This document shows positions 1 through 7,314 of a stretch of 20,872 nt of DNA, one piece after another. Positions within the stretch are counted from its first letter, which is position 1; the number at the start of each line of letters is the position of its first letter. The stretch lies in the IMG/VR virus record IMGVR_UViG_3300023278_002223, positions 68,377 to 89,248 of that record; one strand, given 5' to 3'. The notes below the pieces were generated by a model. That model saw only the letters and a program-made list of their open reading frames with translations, did not search any database and was not told the origin of the DNA. The position numbers were made by a program, and so were the translations under genes. Origin of the DNA: a virus.

Positions 1-37
1 GCGTTAAGCCCCCCGATCCCAGGTAGCGCGGAGAAGC

Positions 38-1486
38 TTAGTTGTTTGGGCAGACACCGAGGGTGTCGCCGTGGTTTAGGTGGGCCTGAACTGCATGGTA
101 GTTCACGTAGATTGTGCGCCCATTGTGGCAGATCGCAACCTTCCTGCAGTCTTTGCGGTTATCACCTTCATCCTCTTCGCAGTCATCATCATCACCGTGC
201 TCTTCTGGACAGTCGCAACTTAAACTACAGTCTACTTCGGAGCTTAGGAACCCGAGTTCGTAGTACTCCAGAATGACCTCAATAACACCAGTGTAGAAAC
301 CGATATTACTGCATTCGCCGTTCTCCACAGCAAGGTCTAGGCTGGCTTGGAACTGATCAAGATGAAGGGACACTGTTGTGCCATCAGCGAGGAAGCCGAG
401 GCAGTTGTTGGCGTCACTTAGACCCTCACCGAGATAAAAGTTGAGCTCGGTTGAGTATGCGCCGCTCTCAATGTCAGCCATGAATGCGTCGTATGCCTCC
501 TGAACAGCGTCGTTTGATACTGAGTTGAAGCCAAGGTCATAGTTCTCTTGGACATGATTTAGGAGGAAGCTGTGGAATCCAATTCTAAAGCAACGCCCAG
601 CGTCCTCTCCAAGCTCTTCTTGGAGGGCAACGTCTGTATCAATAAAGCCCTGAACATCTACCAAGAACTGAGAAACGTACTCGTTTGCTAGGTATTCTCC
701 GGAGCAGCCGATGTTGGCGTCAGCCACACCAAGTGAAAAGAGGTTTGCGGCATCGTAGAACTCAAGGTCGACCATCCACTCAGCAGCATCAATAGCTCCC
801 TGGTTGGCTTGACCTTCACAGTCAACACAGCTGTCATCAGCGTCTAGAGGGTTGGACCCACATTCTAGCTCGTCCTCATCAGTGTCACCGTCATTGTCGT
901 CGTCGTCGTCACAGGCGTCGATGACTCCATCGTCGTCAGTGTCTAGCTCACAGGTGTCATCAATGTTGTTGGAGTTGCAGTCAAAGCCATAGGTGAAGTC
1001 GATATCACAGTTGTCCAGAATGTCGTCTCCATCTACATCCTCGTCACATGCGTCGATAATGCCATCGTTGTCTAGATCGCTCTCGCAACCGTCATCGATA
1101 CCATTGAGGTCACAGTCTTCGCCGATTACGTCGTCAGACGCACCGAGAGGGCCTGGGTTATCGAAGTCGCATGGGTTTAGGATTCCGTCACCGTCAAAGT
1201 CTGGATCACAATCGTCAATGATTCCGTCCATATCGAAGTCGGTCTCTTCTCCGTCACAGATACCGTTCTCGTTGCAGTCACCGTACTCGCAGGTCTGACC
1301 GTTGCCGTGATCGTGATGACCTAGCTGGTGAGGGGTGGCCCAGTTGAGGTGACCACCAGTGTTGTCACAGCCAGACACGAAGAACGCAGCAGCAACCAAA
1401 CCAGCGATGATTAGCGCTCTTACGATGCACTTCCCTGGACAGCAGCTGTCGGTTCCACAATTGTTTTTTGAACATGAATTAGACAC
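38..1486 (-). CDS. Lipoprotein with thrombospondin type 3-like Asp repeats
   Basis: Predicted exported lipoprotein of 482 residues. I chose a GTG start at 1486 because an AAGGAG ribosome site lies just upstream; an in-frame ATG at 1564 has no such site. A hydrophobic segment (about 22-38) ends in a lipobox FVSGC with Cys40. Unusually, the 20 residues before it carry five cysteines. Residues about 84-215 are Asp-rich repeats of the type D.D.DGI.D.CD, as in calcium-binding thrombospondin type 3 repeats. Residues 230-430 are an unrecognised domain, followed by an acidic linker. The C-terminus has an ICHNG...HLNHGDTLG motif that I recall from secreted proteins of environmental bacteria. It overlaps the stop of the upstream zinc-protein gene by 8 bases, so translation is probably coupled. 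Lipoprotein and repeat calls are firm; the role is unknown, with surface attachment or masking possible. Confidence 0.8.
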   Translation of the reverse strand: MSNSCSKNNCGTDSCCPGKCIVRALIIAGLVAAAFFVSGCDNTGGHLNWATPHQLGHHDHGNGQTCEYGDCNENGICDGEETDFDMDGIIDDCDPDFDGDGILNPCDFDNPGPLGASDDVIGEDCDLNGIDDGCESDLDNDGIIDACDEDVDGDDILDNCDIDFTYGFDCNSNNIDDTCELDTDDDGVIDACDDDDDNDGDTDEDELECGSNPLDADDSCVDCEGQANQGAIDAAEWMVDLEFYDAANLFSLGVADANIGCSGEYLANEYVSQFLVDVQGFIDTDVALQEELGEDAGRCFRIGFHSFLLNHVQENYDLGFNSVSNDAVQEAYDAFMADIESGAYSTELNFYLGEGLSDANNCLGFLADGTTVSLHLDQFQASLDLAVENGECSNIGFYTGVIEVILEYYELGFLSSEVDCSLSCDCPEEHGDDDDCEEDEGDNRKDCRKVAICHNGRTIYVNYHAVQAHLNHGDTLGVCPNN

Positions 1487-1703
1487 CTTGTATCTCCTTG
1501 TCTGAGTCTTCACAATTGTCCGGAGAGCAGTGGATACACACCTCTGGCTCAAGCTCCGATTCAAAATATGAAGCGCAATAGTTGTTACATTTGTAGCACT
1601 GGAATGTTTGACCTAGATCCTCTTCGCAAGCACTTTGTTTCTGGCTTCTGAAGACTTTCTTTCTCTGTCTTTGCTCCCAGTCGTCCTGGTACTTTTTTCT
1701 CAT
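1479..1703 (-). CDS. Small cysteine-rich zinc-ribbon-like protein (74 aa)
   Basis: Unrecognised 74-residue protein. It starts with a very basic, charged segment (residues 1-23) and then has two cysteine clusters, C36-x2-C39-x3-C43 and C56-x2-C59-x4-C64, spaced like a zinc ribbon. Its ATG overlaps the stop of the upstream gene as ATGA, and its own end overlaps the start of the lipoprotein gene by 8 bases, so the three genes form one tightly coupled unit. There is no clear ribosome site of its own, which fits translational coupling. No signal peptide is visible, so it is probably cytoplasmic. Binding of metal and possibly nucleic acid is inferred from cysteine spacing only. Confidence 0.7.
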   Translation of the reverse strand: MRKKYQDDWEQRQRKKVFRSQKQSACEEDLGQTFQCYKCNNYCASYFESELEPEVCIHCSPDNCEDSDKEIQGV

Positions 1704-2068
1704 ACTGGATTAAAAACCAATCTACCTGTTGCCCTACCTGCCTTGCGTCCAAGTTCAGATCCTTCAGAATCTGAAGCGACGAGCATTAGACTGGTTACGC
1801 TTTTTATGTCAAAGCTGTCCAGGGCCTTATTGCCAGGACAGACTGTTCCGGAACCAACACACTCTACTAAAAAAAAGATCTCCCCCTCATGGCCTTTCCC
1901 AACAACCTCTGAAGATAACGAGAATGCCAATATATTGACGTCTTCGTTGCCAGATAGACCAATGTCCTCTGGCGTCCATGAGATCCTAACCACAGATGGA
2001 CTGTAGTTTTTTTCTACCTTACACCTCTTGAGCTTCCTCATTAAGGCTATCGTGTCCATTAGGTTCAT
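1700..2068 (-). CDS. Unknown 122-residue protein, first gene of its unit
   Basis: Not recognised. It opens with MNLMD and a basic segment, followed by a predominantly beta-type sequence with alternating hydrophobic residues. No signal peptide, transmembrane helix or known catalytic motif is visible. An AGGAAGAG ribosome site precedes the ATG at 2068, and a near-perfect sigma70 promoter lies about 25 bases upstream. Its stop overlaps the next ATG as ATGA. The middle (residues 28-60) has a vague feel of a TerD-type domain, but I cannot support that by any diagnostic motif. It heads the unit that ends with the calcium-repeat lipoprotein. Confidence 0.65.
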   Translation of the reverse strand: MNLMDTIALMRKLKRCKVEKNYSPSVVRISWTPEDIGLSGNEDVNILAFSLSSEVVGKGHEGEIFFLVECVGSGTVCPGNKALDSFDIKSVTSLMLVASDSEGSELGRKAGRATGRLVFNPV

Positions 2069-2090
2069 AACTCTTCCTTCTCATACCTTC

Positions 2091-2119
2091 ATTATAGCAC
2101 CGTTAATCTAAGTTTTCAA
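2091..2119 (-). promoter_or_regulatory. Sigma70-type promoter for the lipoprotein unit
   Basis: On the minus strand TTGAAA (2119-2114) and a perfect TATAAT (2096-2091) are separated by exactly 17 bases, with TG one base before the -10 (extended -10). Transcription would start near 2084, about 15 bases before the ATG at 2068. Confidence 0.8.
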
Positions 2120-2133
2120 CTTTTATTATAAGT

Positions 2134-3075
2134 CTATAGCTCGTAGTCATTTGAGTCAATGGATTCTTTTATCCTTGCTTGCTCTTTCATTGTAACCCCA
2201 AGCAGTGGAAGGATTTGCGACACCTCTGTTGTCGAAGCCACCCAGTTGAAATGGCCCTGTTTATTTTGAAGTTCTACCAATCTCTGCATTATTACAGCTA
2301 TTGCTCTAACTTGCTCGTCTTTAGGCCCACTACCCATGTTCCTTATTCTGGAGACTGTTCTCTCTGATATTGAGGCTTTAATTGGGAGGCATGGGCCTCC
2401 TGCATATGTCCCAGAAATCGTATCCTTGTCTCCTAGATCAGAGAATCTTTCATAAGAATACCTAGACACTATGTCGTTCAACAAATGCTTGCTGTAGACG
2501 ACAAGCTCTTCCTTCTTGAAGTCGTAAGCGAACATGTTGGAATCAAAGTCAAATCCCCTAATCACATCTAGAGGGCTGCCATACGAGGGGTAGCAGAACT
2601 GCACTGGGATTGTGGATTTGTGCAACAGGGCATCTCCACCTATTCCGTAGCGGAAGACTTCTCTCGGGATTGACACTGGTGTGACAGAAGAACACAAGGT
2701 GACGGCGTTGTCAGTTATGCTCCTGACTGCGATGTCCTTATAACTCTCTTCCGTATAGCCCAGTGATGCGTACAGCCCACTAACCTTGGTCCCCTCTGGC
2801 AGGAATGTGGGCCAGCTGCCACCCTTCCAATGCCTCATCAGGTATCCCTCCCTATCACTCTCACATAGAGCCTGTAGGAATTCTGTTGGATCAACCTTGA
2901 AGAAGATGTCTAAGTCTTTTGGAGTTGCTCCAGTTAGAGAGTCTCTTACAGCTCCACCAGCAAGGAAGGCGTTCTCTTTAAGCCAACCCCAGTGCTTCCC
3001 AAAAGCCTCCCCCAGCTCTGATGAGATTCCTGAAAGCCAGTCTAGGCGAACTTTTAGTGGATCGTAATTTGTCAT
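2134..3075 (-). CDS. Nucleotidyltransferase of the CCA-adding/poly(A) polymerase head type
   Basis: 313 residues. Residues 38-58 carry the signature of class II CCA-adding enzymes and poly(A) polymerases: GGAVRD (40-45) followed by KDLDIFF, whose Asp54 and Asp56 would be the metal-binding acidic pair. The rest does not clearly match the family's arm domains, and the length is shorter than bacterial CCA enzymes (about 400). The reaction would be transfer of a nucleotide to an RNA 3' end or to another acceptor. The ATG at 3075 has a distant AAGGAA ribosome site. The first 98 bases overlap the end of the upstream gene in another frame. All five tRNAs in this window already encode CCA, so tRNA repair or a non-tRNA substrate is as likely as CCA addition. 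The fold is fairly sure; the substrate is unknown. Confidence 0.75.
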   Translation of the reverse strand: MTNYDPLKVRLDWLSGISSELGEAFGKHWGWLKENAFLAGGAVRDSLTGATPKDLDIFFKVDPTEFLQALCESDREGYLMRHWKGGSWPTFLPEGTKVSGLYASLGYTEESYKDIAVRSITDNAVTLCSSVTPVSIPREVFRYGIGGDALLHKSTIPVQFCYPSYGSPLDVIRGFDFDSNMFAYDFKKEELVVYSKHLLNDIVSRYSYERFSDLGDKDTISGTYAGGPCLPIKASISERTVSRIRNMGSGPKDEQVRAIAVIMQRLVELQNKQGHFNWVASTTEVSQILPLLGVTMKEQARIKESIDSNDYEL

Positions 3076-4081
3076 GGTTTTTCTTTATTCCTTCTACAAG
3101 CTCAAGTGTGGTCTCTAAGTCCTTGGGCTTAACCCAGGAGCCCATGTTCTTTGGGTTTGATGCGTCCAGCAGGTTTCCTTTGAAGGCGTGACTAAGCAGC
3201 CCCCCAACTTCTTCTCCATCTTCTATAATGTTATTGAAGGAAGAGTCGTCAGGGTTGTATCCCATGGCGTAAAACTCTCCTTCTCCCAGCTGAAGTATTC
3301 TGCCACTATCCTTCTCCCAGGTCACTCCGAAGTGTGGGACAGTCTCCCTGGGCACAGCAATGGGATCCTCTAGCCTGCACTCAGATGGTAGGTAAGACAT
3401 AGATTGAACATCTGTCTCGGTGCTGAAGAATACAGAGTATATCCTTCCTCCTCCTCCATACAGAGCGCTACCATTCTTCTTCTTGTCTCCATGCCATTTT
3501 TCAGATGGGGACTTTGACGATGAAACACACCCCACCATCCTATCTCCGATCAAGCACAGTCTGATTAGATATGCGGTGTCATCCCACACCGAGGGGTCTT
3601 CGCTGTCCTTAAGTACGCTCCCGAACACACACATTGTGTCTCCGGAGGTCATCAGCCTAGCAGCACCGTCCTCATAGTAGTCAGCGACTAGAGACGGATG
3701 GCCCTTCGGTTCCCCAGCCTGGATCTGAAGCCCTGGTCTCCAATTATCCAAAGTCCAATCTTCGGAGCCAAGAACGTGACTAACTGTAAGATCAAGGAGT
3801 GGTCCCGGTAAACCATCTGGCCTAACAACCGTTAAGACGCTGTTGCCTCTCCAGTAGTAGGGCTCAGAAGAAACCCTCTTTATGCTTGTAATTATATCAT
3901 TAGAAAAGAACTCTACACTCTCATCTTTCCAGTCTGGGAAGACAGAAACAGCTGCGTCATGATCTTCTTGTCCATGAAGAGGCTGCCCCTCCGAAGAGAG
4001 AACACCATTGTGACAATTCCTAACCCTAAATCCAGGCCAGTAGGAGCTGTCTGGGTAGACTTTTCTAGATGAGAGGTCCAT
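2978..4081 (-). CDS. Unknown 367-residue protein between ATPase and nucleotidyltransferase
   Basis: Not recognised. It is a soluble, mixed alpha/beta-looking protein without signal peptide or membrane segment. Notable features are many aromatic and acidic residues, a glycine run (GGGG near residue 212) and a charged C-terminal stretch. Its ATG follows the stop of the MoxR-type ATPase gene with no gap (TAG then ATG), so it is almost certainly co-translated with it. By position it could be an adaptor or substrate of that ATPase (inference). Its last 33 codons overlap the start of the nucleotidyltransferase gene, a long overlap. The true stop might be earlier if a sequencing or programmed frameshift exists, but I see no slippery site. 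Confidence 0.7.
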   Translation of the reverse strand: MDLSSRKVYPDSSYWPGFRVRNCHNGVLSSEGQPLHGQEDHDAAVSVFPDWKDESVEFFSNDIITSIKRVSSEPYYWRGNSVLTVVRPDGLPGPLLDLTVSHVLGSEDWTLDNWRPGLQIQAGEPKGHPSLVADYYEDGAARLMTSGDTMCVFGSVLKDSEDPSVWDDTAYLIRLCLIGDRMVGCVSSSKSPSEKWHGDKKKNGSALYGGGGRIYSVFFSTETDVQSMSYLPSECRLEDPIAVPRETVPHFGVTWEKDSGRILQLGEGEFYAMGYNPDDSSFNNIIEDGEEVGGLLSHAFKGNLLDASNPKNMGSWVKPKDLETTLELVEGIKKNHDKLRSTKSSPRLAFRNLIRAGGGFWEALGLA

Positions 4082-5152
4082 CTACTTCCCTACCCTTGAT
4101 GTTCTTTTGACGAGTTCTCTTCCTTTTTCTGATGACCCAAGGCTATTGCTGATCTCGTTTGACTTCTCAGTGTCACCCTCTCCAGAGTACAGAGTCCCAA
4201 AGAACCCAAACAGGATCTCTTCTGGCAACTCAAGGAGAAAGCTAACAGCGTTGTCAACAACCGACTTTGTCAGCTTTGTAGTGAGGAGTTCGTCGTAGAC
4301 GTTTGCGCTAAGCTTAGAGATAGCGTCTGGCGTATCGTGGATAGACAAAACCTCTTCCCGAACCTCTGGGTAGCTTGCCAAAACGTCCTTGCCTCTCACT
4401 CTCTGGTGGGAGAGCCCGTTCGTCTGGATGTGCTCATCAATACATGTGGCAATAGGCCCGACCATCCCCGACAAGAACTCCCATCCAAACTTAGAGTACT
4501 CTTCGCTAGTAATGTCTTTCAGGGCTACTCCAGACAGGTGCATCGACCTTGGGTCTGGGGTTACTTCGGGAATATCGCAGGTCTTAAATCTAACAAGCCC
4601 CTCTGTGGCTTCGATCATAGCCGGATGAACGTCTCCCTTTACGAAGTTCGACCAGTCCCTATGGCTGTTGTCCAGTGTCACGTGACACAGGCGAGACAGC
4701 ATTGCCTTGTCATCTATCGTTGTAACGTTGTAATCCTCGGTCCCACCTGGGTTTGCAGCAGCAAGGATGGTGGTGTTCCTGGGTACCTTGTGTGTGTGTA
4801 GTGTCCCATCAAGTAAGAATGGCAGCATACAATCCAAGACGTACTTGTTTGCCCTATTGAACTCATCAAGGAAGATGATAAACTTTCTTTCGTCGTCCTC
4901 TGCTGGCATCCAGTCGGGCCTGAGCCAGACAGTCCTGTCTCCCTCTCTTGAGGGAAGGCCGATGAGGTCTCCCGGATCCTGAGAAGCCAGGTGCAAGACA
5001 ACCAGTTCGGCTCCAATGCTGTCTGCGTACCTTGTTACGGCCTGGGTCTTTCCACAACCTGTAGTGCCCCAGACAATGGGGGAAATTCTGTTCCCGTTGT
5101 CTGCCTGTCTGTTCATGAATCCTAGAAACGATTGAAATTCTGCATGTTTCAT
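4082..5152 (-). CDS. MoxR/CobS-type AAA+ ATPase
   Basis: 356 residues with the full AAA+ core: Walker A GTTGCGKT (29-36), Walker B FIIFLDEF (91-98) followed by the NRA typical of MoxR-like proteins, sensor 1 in AAANPGG (131-137) and an arginine-finger candidate in LSRL (Arg154). MoxR ATPases work as hexameric chaperones with a partner carrying a von Willebrand A (VWA) domain. Such a partner is encoded directly upstream at 5219-6367, which supports the pairing. An AAAGGG ribosome site precedes the ATG at 5152, and a promoter lies between the two genes. ATP-driven remodelling of a protein or complex is established for the family. The actual target here is unknown. Confidence 0.9.
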   Translation of the reverse strand: MKHAEFQSFLGFMNRQADNGNRISPIVWGTTGCGKTQAVTRYADSIGAELVVLHLASQDPGDLIGLPSREGDRTVWLRPDWMPAEDDERKFIIFLDEFNRANKYVLDCMLPFLLDGTLHTHKVPRNTTILAAANPGGTEDYNVTTIDDKAMLSRLCHVTLDNSHRDWSNFVKGDVHPAMIEATEGLVRFKTCDIPEVTPDPRSMHLSGVALKDITSEEYSKFGWEFLSGMVGPIATCIDEHIQTNGLSHQRVRGKDVLASYPEVREEVLSIHDTPDAISKLSANVYDELLTTKLTKSVVDNAVSFLLELPEEILFGFFGTLYSGEGDTEKSNEISNSLGSSEKGRELVKRTSRVGK

Positions 5153-5183
5153 ATTAAGACCCTTTCGTTGATCTACCTACCAA

Positions 5184-5212
5184 AGAGTACAACACTGGTC
5201 GGCAGTATGCAA
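5184..5212 (-). promoter_or_regulatory. Promoter of the MoxR unit
   Basis: TTGCAT (5212-5207) and TACTCT (5189-5184) with 17-base spacing, in the 66-base gap between the metallopeptidase/VWA gene and the ATPase gene. The bases before the -10 read AGTGTTG, shared in part with other promoters of this window. The leader would be about 25 bases. Confidence 0.6.
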
Positions 5213-5218
5213 TGTTTT

Positions 5219-6367
5219 TTAAAACTTTAAATTAGTAACCGAGCCTGGAAAGTTGGAACCCCTGTTCCCATTTTCGGTTATGGCCCAAAGAACCCTAGAC
5301 CTTGGCGGCACATCAAACCCGAGGTCAGCGTATCCGTCCGTTAGGATTATCATATTCCTAGACTCTCTCTCCTTGGAGAGTCTCTCGAAGAGGCAGGCGA
5401 ACGAAGTACCACCCCTCCCCTCGACCTCGAAGTCTGTCTTAACTCCGCCCCACACAACCTCTTGCTGTATCTCTACATCAAACGTAAGAAGGACAGTCTC
5501 AGCATCCTTGGAGACAGCAGACACTTCCCCTAGAAACTGAGAGATCTCAGCCTCTGTTATGGAAGCAGACGTGTCAAGGGCCACAAAGACCTTCGGTTTC
5601 TGCGGAGTGCTCACCTTCGCCGGGATCATATCTTCTCCGTTGTGATACGTCCTTCTCCTGTCAAACCTGTTGGTCTTATACGAGATGTCTCTAATCGTAG
5701 GCTCAAACATTCTGCGGATATCAGCGACCCAGCTTCGACTTGGTGGTGCAACCCTTGTAGAGACCAGCTTTCTTGCTGTCGAGTCTCCAGCCTTTGCAGA
5801 CTTGACAATCTGCTCTTCCACCATCTCCTCTGCTTTTCTAGCAACAGCTCCAGAGTCAGAGACATCTTGCCACATGCTGTGGTCTCCTGACTGCTGTCCG
5901 CAACCCTCTCCCCCCTGCTGGCTGCTTTCTTCGTCATAGTCAGGGTCTTCCATAACTTTGTCGTAGTAGTAGTCGGCAGCCCTGCGTGGCTCCCAGCCCT
6001 CTTTCAGGGTTATGGAGCCCTCTGGCAAGTCCTTTAGGAATTGGTTGATGGCCATATCGGTCCCAATATTCCACTTGCCTGCGTCCTTGTTGTCCATTCT
6101 AAACAGGTGACCCCCAACGATATGCATAGCCTCATGCCTAAGCACGTCCAAGGCCTGTGGTTCTGTAAGGGATGAGAAGAACTCTGGGTTCCAATATAGG
6201 GCAATCCTGGTCTTCTCTTCATTAAGACCCACTGCTGCAGTTGGAATCCCAGATGTCTCAATTCTCTCTATCTGAGAAAGGATGGAGGCAAAGAGGTGAG
6301 ACCTGCTTTGAAACAGTTTTGCCAGAAGGCGTCTCATATTAGTGTTGTTTGGAGTTTTGTTGTTCAT
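5219..6367 (-). CDS. Zinc metallopeptidase-like/VWA protein (DUF2201 type), partner of the MoxR ATPase
   Basis: 382 residues. The N-terminal half has a gluzincin-like motif HEAMH (His78, Glu79, His82) followed by GGH with His87, as in the putative metallopeptidase domain called DUF2201_N. A Gln/Ser/Gly-rich linker (about 147-175) leads to the VWA-like C-terminal domain, with a MIDAS motif DTSAS (265-269), a conserved Thr321 in GGTSF and Asp344 in LTDG. This architecture is the usual partner of MoxR/CobS-type ATPases. Its promoter puts the transcription start almost at the ATG at 6367, and no ribosome site precedes it. Met11 (6337) is the alternative start, also without a ribosome site. It is cytoplasmic by sequence. 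Peptidase activity is possible but not proven for this family. Confidence 0.88.
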   Translation of the reverse strand: MNNKTPNNTNMRRLLAKLFQSRSHLFASILSQIERIETSGIPTAAVGLNEEKTRIALYWNPEFFSSLTEPQALDVLRHEAMHIVGGHLFRMDNKDAGKWNIGTDMAINQFLKDLPEGSITLKEGWEPRRAADYYYDKVMEDPDYDEESSQQGGEGCGQQSGDHSMWQDVSDSGAVARKAEEMVEEQIVKSAKAGDSTARKLVSTRVAPPSRSWVADIRRMFEPTIRDISYKTNRFDRRRTYHNGEDMIPAKVSTPQKPKVFVALDTSASITEAEISQFLGEVSAVSKDAETVLLTFDVEIQQEVVWGGVKTDFEVEGRGGTSFACLFERLSKERESRNMIILTDGYADLGFDVPPRSRVLWAITENGNRGSNFPGSVTNLKF

Positions 6368-6375
6368 TATGCTTA

Positions 6376-6404
6376 AGAATACAACATAATATAGAGGATG
6401 TCAA
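6376..6404 (-). promoter_or_regulatory. Promoter of the metallopeptidase/VWA gene, nearly leaderless
   Basis: A perfect TTGACA (6404-6399), a 17-base spacer and TATTCT (6381-6376). The usual start distance puts +1 at about 6368-6370, only 1-3 bases before the ATG at 6367, so the transcript would be leaderless or nearly so. Confidence 0.7.
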
Positions 6405-6414
6405 GTGGATTGGC

Positions 6415-6452
6415 AAAAAAAATAGGGGAGGCCAGCAGAACGCCAGCCTCCC
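6415..6452 (-). terminator. Intrinsic terminator after clpP
   Basis: Minus-strand hairpin 6452-6426: a 7-bp GC-rich outer stem (GGGAGGC/GCCTCCC), a small internal mismatch, a GC inner pair and a GTTCT loop. It is followed by an uninterrupted run of eight U (6422-6415). It lies 21 bases after the clpP stop and separates clpP from the next promoter. Confidence 0.88.
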
Positions 6453-6473
6453 AAAACGATAGAATATCTTGTT

Positions 6474-7100
6474 TTAGCTCCAGGAGCCCTGGACACCATC
6501 TTCAGTGTCTTCTTCTTTGATCACCCTGTCGATGATTCCATAGCCGAGAGCATCTTCTGCGCTCATGAAGTAGTCCTTGGAGCAGTCTTCAGTCATCTCC
6601 TCTACGGTCTTGCCGCAGCGCTGAGAGAGAATTCGGTACAGGACGTCCTTGAGCCTTGTCATTTCTTCAAACGAGGTCTGGATGTCAGCTGCTGTCCCCT
6701 GGACGCCACCAGATGGCTGGTGAATCATTACTCTTGCATTCTCAAGGCAGTGTCTTTGTCCCTTGGTTCCGTTTGAAAGAATGACGGCACCCATCGAGCA
6801 CGCCTGACCCACACAGTAAGTCTTTACCTTGTTTGGGATTAGGTTCATTGTGTCTACAATGGCGAGCCCGGCTGTAACTGATCCGCCTGGGCTGTTGATG
6901 TAGAAGTCAATTGGCTGATTCTTGCCACTGGCCGAAAGGTGGAGAAGCTGTGCCACAATGCTAGCGGAGCTGTGATCATCCACCTGACCATTGAGGAAAA
7001 CGATTCTCTCCTCAAGGAGTCGGCTGTAAATGTCAAACGTGCGCTGCTCTCCGGCCTTGCCAACAATAACGTAAGGAATAACAGTGTTATTCGTCTCCAT
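6474..7100 (-). CDS. clpP: ClpP-type serine protease
   Basis: 208 residues, close to the usual size of ClpP. The catalytic triad is complete: Ser102 in GQACSMGA, His127 in MIHQP and Asp176 in KDYFM. The INSPGG loop (69-73) that forms the oxyanion hole region is also present, and the C-terminal DALGYGIID matches the family. Established role: a 14-subunit chamber protease, normally fed by ClpX or ClpA. No Clp ATPase is in the window, so it would use a host ATPase, self-assemble, or act with another AAA+ protein. Some phages use ClpP-like proteases to mature capsids, but no capsid genes are nearby. AGGAAGG lies 8 bases before the ATG at 7100. It is a single-gene unit with its own promoter and terminator. 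Confidence 0.95.
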   Translation of the reverse strand: METNNTVIPYVIVGKAGEQRTFDIYSRLLEERIVFLNGQVDDHSSASIVAQLLHLSASGKNQPIDFYINSPGGSVTAGLAIVDTMNLIPNKVKTYCVGQACSMGAVILSNGTKGQRHCLENARVMIHQPSGGVQGTAADIQTSFEEMTRLKDVLYRILSQRCGKTVEEMTEDCSKDYFMSAEDALGYGIIDRVIKEEDTEDGVQGSWS

Positions 7101-7147
7101 GTTTTGGTTCCTTCCTGTTGAACCGTTGTGTGTTTTTCATACACATA

Positions 7148-7176
7148 AGAGTATAACATAGTAGCCCGTCGCGCAA
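7148..7176 (-). promoter_or_regulatory. Promoter of clpP
   Basis: TTGCGC (7176-7171), a 17-base spacer and TACTCT (7153-7148), the same -10 as the MoxR promoter. An overlapping reading is TATACT (7155-7150) with a TGT extended element before it. The leader would be about 40 bases and holds the AGGAAGG ribosome site. Confidence 0.6.
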
Positions 7177-7209
7177 GGTGTTTCTTGTATATTCTCTAAG
7201 ATGCGACGA

Positions 7210-7251
7210 CAAAAGAAGTTGGGGACGAGGAGCCAATCCCTCCTCGCCCCC
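7210..7251 (-). terminator. Intrinsic terminator of the secreted-protein unit
   Basis: Minus-strand hairpin with a 12-bp stem (7251-7240 paired with 7232-7221, one G-U pair) and a 7-base loop, followed by a short U-rich tail (CTTCTTTTG). It lies about 65 bases after the last gene of the unit and before the clpP promoter. Confidence 0.82.
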
Positions 7252-7314
7252 AGTAAATCTCAGCTGTGATCGGAGTAAGTCATTTAGAGGAGTCAACTTA
7301 AGAAAAGGAATCAA

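Noticed and set aside
880-1300. Repetitive TCGTC/TCATC pattern and a Ser-rich open frame on the plus strand
   Set aside because: It is the antisense of Asp codons in the calcium-repeat lipoprotein; there are no spaced identical repeats, so it is not a CRISPR array or a gene.
1700-2068. Possible TerD-like domain in the 122-residue protein
   Set aside because: Only a vague strand pattern; the conserved acidic calcium-binding residues of TerD are not visible.
4714-5016. 100-residue minus-strand frame inside the ATPase gene
   Set aside because: Out-of-frame shadow of the MoxR gene, whose motifs occupy the true frame.
5626-5937. 103-residue minus-strand frame inside the metallopeptidase/VWA gene
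   Set aside because: Shadow frame with no ribosome site; the overlapping gene has clear motifs.
7087-7314. 75-residue open frame on the minus strand before clpP
   Set aside because: It covers the terminator and the clpP promoter and has no ribosome site or domain.
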